Shown here one piece after another: positions 6,239 through 8,435 of a stretch of 8,435 nt of DNA. A program made the translations under genes and the position numbers. The notes beneath the pieces are model-generated. The model saw nothing but the letters and a program-made list of their open reading frames with translations, was not told the DNA's origin and ran no database searches. The stretch spans positions 1-8,435 of the forward strand of contig JANYBE010000181.1 in assembly GCA_025360945.1 (NCBI GenBank), in the 5' to 3' direction. Source of the stretch: Rhizobacter sp. Its GTDB lineage: Bacteria; Pseudomonadota; Gammaproteobacteria; Burkholderiales; Burkholderiaceae_C. How positions within the stretch are numbered: position 1 is the stretch's first letter; every line of letters starts with the position of its first letter.

Positions 6239-7078
6239 TCAGCGCGCCCAGGCCGACAAGGCCTGGGCCAGCGGCTGTGTGCTGGGCCGCGCGAGTAGGT
6301 AGAAGGACAGGCGCCCGGGCGAGGGCCAGCGCTTTGCGTCGCGGCGCGTCAGCACATCTAGCTCGGGCGTGATCGCCGAGCTGTTCAGGCAGCCGACACC
6401 CCAGCCCGCGCGGATAGCCGCGACCGCCGCCTGACTGCCGGTGCAGCCGAGTTGCAGGTGGTGGGCGCGTCCGCTGCGTGCCAACGCGGCGAGCGCGATG
6501 TCGCGCACCGGGCACTCGCGGCCGAGCAGCACCAGCGGCACCGCTTGTCCCTGCGCCAGCGCGAGGCCGGGCGCGGCGACCCACGCAAGCCGTTCGCGGC
6601 GCAGCAGCTTCGCGCCCGCCGGCGGTGCGGTGGCGGTGACGATGACCAGATCGGCTTCGTCCTGCGCCCAGTGGCGCTGCAAGGGTGCGGAGGTACCAAG
6701 CAACAGCTCGAATTGCGCGCCACCGCCGGCGTCGCGCAGCACGCCGAGCAGCTCGCCGAGCCGATCCGGCATGAAGTACTCGCTGATGCCGATCCGGTGC
6801 GTCACGGGCTCGCGCGCGGGGCGGACGGCGGCGTGGGCTTCGTCCTGTGCGCGCAGCAGCGACAGCGCGTGCGGCAGGAACGCCAGGCCTTGCGCGGTGA
6901 GCGCGAGTGCACGCGTGCTGCGCTGGACCAGGTGCGCGCCGACGGCGGCCTCGAGGTGTTGCAAATGCGTGCTTACTGCCGACTGCGTGCGGTGCACCTG
7001 CTGTGCCGCGCGCGTGACCGAGCCGGCGCGTGCAATGGCGGCGAAGCTGCGCAGCCAGGCGGGGTCGAGGTCATTCAT
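6239..7078 (-). CDS. LysR-family transcriptional regulator
   Basis: A 279-residue DNA-binding regulator. The N-terminal winged helix-turn-helix is clear: WLRSFAAIARAGSVTRAAQQVHRTQSAVSTHLQHLEAAVGAHLVQRSTRALALTAQG (8-64). The rest is a periplasmic-binding-protein-like effector domain, with ISEYF near 98 and the late CTGSQAAVAAIRAGWGVGCLN segment (212-232). Its length is slightly short of the usual 290-310 residues. It contains cysteines 189, 212 and 230 in the effector domain; a redox role is only a possibility. The start at 7078 gives a normal LysR N-terminus, but no strong Shine-Dalgarno is seen. It is divergent from the tautomerase-like gene, the classical layout in which a LysR protein controls its neighbour and itself; the intergenic dyad at 7072-7096 supports this. 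The inducer is unknown. Confidence 0.92.
   Translation of the reverse strand: MNDLDPAWLRSFAAIARAGSVTRAAQQVHRTQSAVSTHLQHLEAAVGAHLVQRSTRALALTAQGLAFLPHALSLLRAQDEAHAAVRPAREPVTHRIGISEYFMPDRLGELLGVLRDAGGGAQFELLLGTSAPLQRHWAQDEADLVIVTATAPPAGAKLLRRERLAWVAAPGLALAQGQAVPLVLLGRECPVRDIALAALARSGRAHHLQLGCTGSQAAVAAIRAGWGVGCLNSSAITPELDVLTRRDAKRWPSPGRLSFYLLARPSTQPLAQALSAWAR
6246..6268. terminator. Strong GC hairpin at the GFA/lysR convergent junction
   Basis: Perfect 9-base-pair stem GCCCAGGCC (6246-6254) / GGCCTGGGC (6260-6268) with loop GACAA. It begins 15 bases after the stop of the GFA-family gene and is encoded by the last codons of lysR (AQALSAWA). No T-run follows on either strand. Stem quality makes a transcript-end or 3'-stabilising role plausible for the + strand transcript and possibly for both. 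Confidence 0.5.
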
Positions 7079-7096
7079 TCGAAAACTTGATGAATG
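7072..7096. promoter_or_regulatory. Candidate LysR-type operator, dyad with T-N11-A core
   Basis: CATTCAT (7072-7078), 11 bases, ATGAATG (7090-7096): a perfect 7+7 inverted repeat whose inner edge is exactly T-N11-A, the hallmark of LysR-family sites. Its centre (7084) is about 65 bases upstream of the start predicted from the promoter at 7114-7142, the usual place of the recognition site. It also covers the lysR start codon, which could allow autorepression. Confidence 0.55.
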
Positions 7097-7100
7097 TGAT

Positions 7101-7130
7101 GGAAATGATCTGCTTCACAGGGGAATGATC
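7101..7130. repeat. Direct repeat GGAAATGATC / GGGAATGATC with 20-base period
   Basis: Two 10-base copies (7101-7110 and 7121-7130) match at 9 of 10 positions and are spaced by about two helical turns, so they lie on the same face of DNA. They flank the -35 element at 7114-7119. This is where a LysR activation site would contact promoter DNA, but ownership by the LysR protein is inference. Confidence 0.45.
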
Positions 7131-7142
7131 GCTGCCTAGAGT
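7114..7142 (+). promoter_or_regulatory. Sigma70-like promoter of the tautomerase-like gene
   Basis: TTCACA (7114-7119, 5/6 to the -35 consensus) and TAGAGT (7137-7142, 4/6 to the -10 consensus) are separated by 17 bases. Transcription would start near 7149, about 29 bases before the ATG. The weak -10 suits a promoter that needs an activator. Confidence 0.45.
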
Positions 7143-7177
7143 TCAACCGTCAACACCAACTTGTTCCGAGGACCGCC

Positions 7178-7570
7178 ATGCCCTACCTCCACATCCAACT
7201 CTCTGGTGAACGCGACGATGCACTGGCCGGTCAGGCCGCCGATGTCGCCGCCGAACTCACGGCGAGTGTTCTGCAAAAGGACCGCGCGCTAACCGCGGTC
7301 GTTGTCGAATTCATCGAACCAGCGCACTGGTTCATTGCGGGCGAACCGCTCGCGAAGACGGGTCTGCGCAGCTATCACTGGTATGTGAGCATCACCGACG
7401 AGACCAACACCAAGGCCGAGAAGGCGCAGTACATCGCTGCGGTTCACCAAGCCATGGGAGAGCTGCTGGGCGACGTCGCCGAGCATTCGTATGTGCAGTT
7501 GGCAGACGCGCGCGCCAGCGCGTATGGCTACGGCGGGATGACGCAGGAATTCCGCTACCAGGTTCAATGA
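7178..7570 (+). CDS. Tautomerase-fold protein, two fused beta-alpha-beta units
   Basis: A 130-residue cytoplasmic protein of the 4-oxalocrotonate tautomerase/MIF superfamily. The start MPYLHIQLSG places a proline directly after Met; removal of Met would expose the N-terminal catalytic proline. The length is twice that of a 62-residue tautomerase, and two beta-alpha-beta units can be traced: residues about 2-46 (PYLHIQL, helix LAGQAADVAAELTASVL, strand LTAVVVEFI) and about 66-110 (YHWYVSITDET, helix KAEKAQYIAAVHQAMGELL, strand HSYVQLAD). The second unit has no starting proline, so only one active site per pair of units is expected. GAGGA at 7168-7172 supports the start. It is divergent from a LysR regulator and so probably inducible. 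The substrate is unknown; the 3' end overlaps putA by 7 bases, convergently. Confidence 0.8.
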   Translation: MPYLHIQLSGERDDALAGQAADVAAELTASVLQKDRALTAVVVEFIEPAHWFIAGEPLAKTGLRSYHWYVSITDETNTKAEKAQYIAAVHQAMGELLGDVAEHSYVQLADARASAYGYGGMTQEFRYQVQ

Positions 7571-8435
7571 ATCCCGGAGAGCAGCGCGGCGTTGCCACCC
7601 GCCGCCGCGGTGTTGATCGTCAGCGTCTGCTCGGCACAGAAGCGGTAAAGGTAGTGCGGGCCGCCGGCCTTCGGCCCGGTGCCGCTTAGGCCTTCGCCGC
7701 CAAAAGGCTGCACGCCGACGACCGCTCCGATCATGTTGCGGTTCACGTAGACGTTGCCGATGCGCGCGGCAGCTGCGAGCCGCAGCGCGCGCGAATCGAT
7801 GCGGGTTTGGATGCCGAGCGTGAGGCCGTAGCCGAGTGCGTTGATCTGCCGAATAACCGCATCGACATCGCCACGCCAGCGCACGACGTGCAGTACGGGG
7901 CCGAAAATCTCTTGCTTCACGTCGCCGACGCTGGGCAATTCGAACGCGATCGGCGCGATCAGGCGCGGGAGCGATGACACGACGGGCGTCTCGCCGATCA
8001 GCGTGGCCCGGGCGCGCAGCTGCGCGATGTGCGCAGTAATGCCGTCGAACGCCTCGGCGTCGATCACCGGGCCGACATCGGTCGCGAGCAGTGCCGGGTC
8101 ACCGGCGTTGAGCTCCTCGAGTGCGCCGCGGATCATCTCGATCACGGCATCGGCGACGCCTTCGTGCACGCACAACAGGCGCAGCGCGGAGCAACGCTGG
8201 CCGGCGGAGCGGAACGCGCTCTGGACCACGGCATCGACCACCTGCTCGGGCAGCGCGCTGCTGTCGACGATCATCGCGTTGATGCCGCCGGTCTCGGCGA
8301 TCAGCGGCACGATCGGCCCCGCCTTGGCGGCCAGCGTGCGGTTGATGATCCACGCCACCTCGGTCGAGCCCGTGAAGGCCACCCCCGCCGCACCGGGATG
8401 CGCCGTCAGCAGGGCCCCGACCGCGCCGTCGCCCG
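7564..8435 (-). CDS. putA: Proline utilisation protein PutA, C-terminal part of P5C dehydrogenase domain
   Basis: The last 289 residues of an aldehyde-dehydrogenase-type protein; the gene continues past the right edge. PutA is a bifunctional, membrane-associated enzyme: proline dehydrogenase makes P5C, and the aldehyde dehydrogenase domain oxidises glutamate semialdehyde to glutamate with NAD. Visible blocks are GVAFTGSTEVA, PLIAETGGINAMIVDSSALPEQVVD with the catalytic-site Glu (codon 8295-8293), SAGQRCSALR with the nucleophile Cys (codon 8193-8191), QEIFGPVLHVVRW, GNVYVNRNMIGAVVGVQPFGGEGLSGTGPKAGGP and the ending TLTINTAAAGGNA. The SALPEQVVD and GPKAGGPHYLYRF blocks favour PutA over a stand-alone P5C dehydrogenase, but the proline dehydrogenase part is not in view. 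The protein ends soon after the catalytic domain, without an extra long tail. A GTG at 8382 is internal, not the start, because the conserved reading continues upstream (AVGALLTAHPGAAG). Confidence 0.92.
   Translation of the reverse strand, partial: GDGAVGALLTAHPGAAGVAFTGSTEVAWIINRTLAAKAGPIVPLIAETGGINAMIVDSSALPEQVVDAVVQSAFRSAGQRCSALRLLCVHEGVADAVIEMIRGALEELNAGDPALLATDVGPVIDAEAFDGITAHIAQLRARATLIGETPVVSSLPRLIAPIAFELPSVGDVKQEIFGPVLHVVRWRGDVDAVIRQINALGYGLTLGIQTRIDSRALRLAAAARIGNVYVNRNMIGAVVGVQPFGGEGLSGTGPKAGGPHYLYRFCAEQTLTINTAAAGGNAALLSGIH
7585..7609. terminator. Weaker GC hairpin at the tautomerase/putA convergent junction
   Basis: CGCGGCG (7585-7591) and CGCCGCG (7603-7609) form a 7-base-pair stem with an 11-base loop, 15 bases after the tautomerase stop and inside the last codons of putA (NTAAAGGN region). 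An alternative 6-pair stem with CGCCGC at 7600-7605 is also possible. No T-run follows. Because the DNA is GCC/GCG-rich coding sequence, chance formation is more likely here than at the other junctions. Confidence 0.3.

Noticed and set aside
6441..7139. Open frame of 232 codons on the + strand opposite lysR
   Set aside because: Antisense to a clear LysR protein, rich in Ser/Arg/Ala/Cys, no domain visible.
1..8435. Mobile elements, CRISPR arrays, tRNA or rRNA genes, defence systems
   Set aside because: I looked for transposase or integrase motifs, regularly spaced repeats, long terminal inverted repeats and tRNA-like arms and saw none. Gene content is metabolic and regulatory throughout.

Overview
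The window is a gene-dense, G+C-rich stretch of a proteobacterial chromosome. The best guess is a betaproteobacterium (Burkholderiales-like). This rests on the overall look of GdhA, UbiA, PutA and RF3, on the Cys/His TPR lipoprotein type, and on strong G/C use at third codon positions; it is a judgement from protein features, not a database match. I see no tRNA, rRNA, CRISPR, insertion sequence or phage gene. The content is core metabolism plus small accessory genes.

Left part, + strand: the 3' end of prfC (release factor 3); a lipoprotein with a transglutaminase-like Cys-His-Asp core followed by TPR repeats; a zinc-independent quinone-oxidoreductase-type MDR enzyme; and ubiA (4-hydroxybenzoate polyprenyltransferase), whose GTG start overlaps the stop of the MDR gene. 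The last three look co-directional and probably co-transcribed.

Middle part: gdhA (glutamate dehydrogenase) and, upstream of it, proC (pyrroline-5-carboxylate reductase), both on the - strand. They are separated by a 193-base spacer holding several short dyads. A small zinc-binding GFA/CENP-V family gene diverges from proC, only 25 bases away.

Right part: a LysR-type regulator (-) and a 130-residue tautomerase-fold protein (+) form a divergent pair. The shared intergenic region contains a dyad of T-N11-A type, a 20-base-spaced direct repeat and a sigma70-like promoter at the spacing expected for LysR activation. At the right edge is the C-terminal part of the P5C dehydrogenase domain of putA (-).

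The metabolic theme is the proline/P5C/glutamate node: PutA takes proline to glutamate, GdhA interconverts glutamate and 2-oxoglutarate, and ProC returns P5C to proline. All three tail-to-tail gene junctions are overlapping or nearly touching, and each carries a GC-rich hairpin lying in the last codons of the - strand gene. I found no clearly new system. The best candidates for follow-up are the LysR/tautomerase control region, the convergent-junction hairpins, the gdhA leader and the transglutaminase-TPR lipoprotein.
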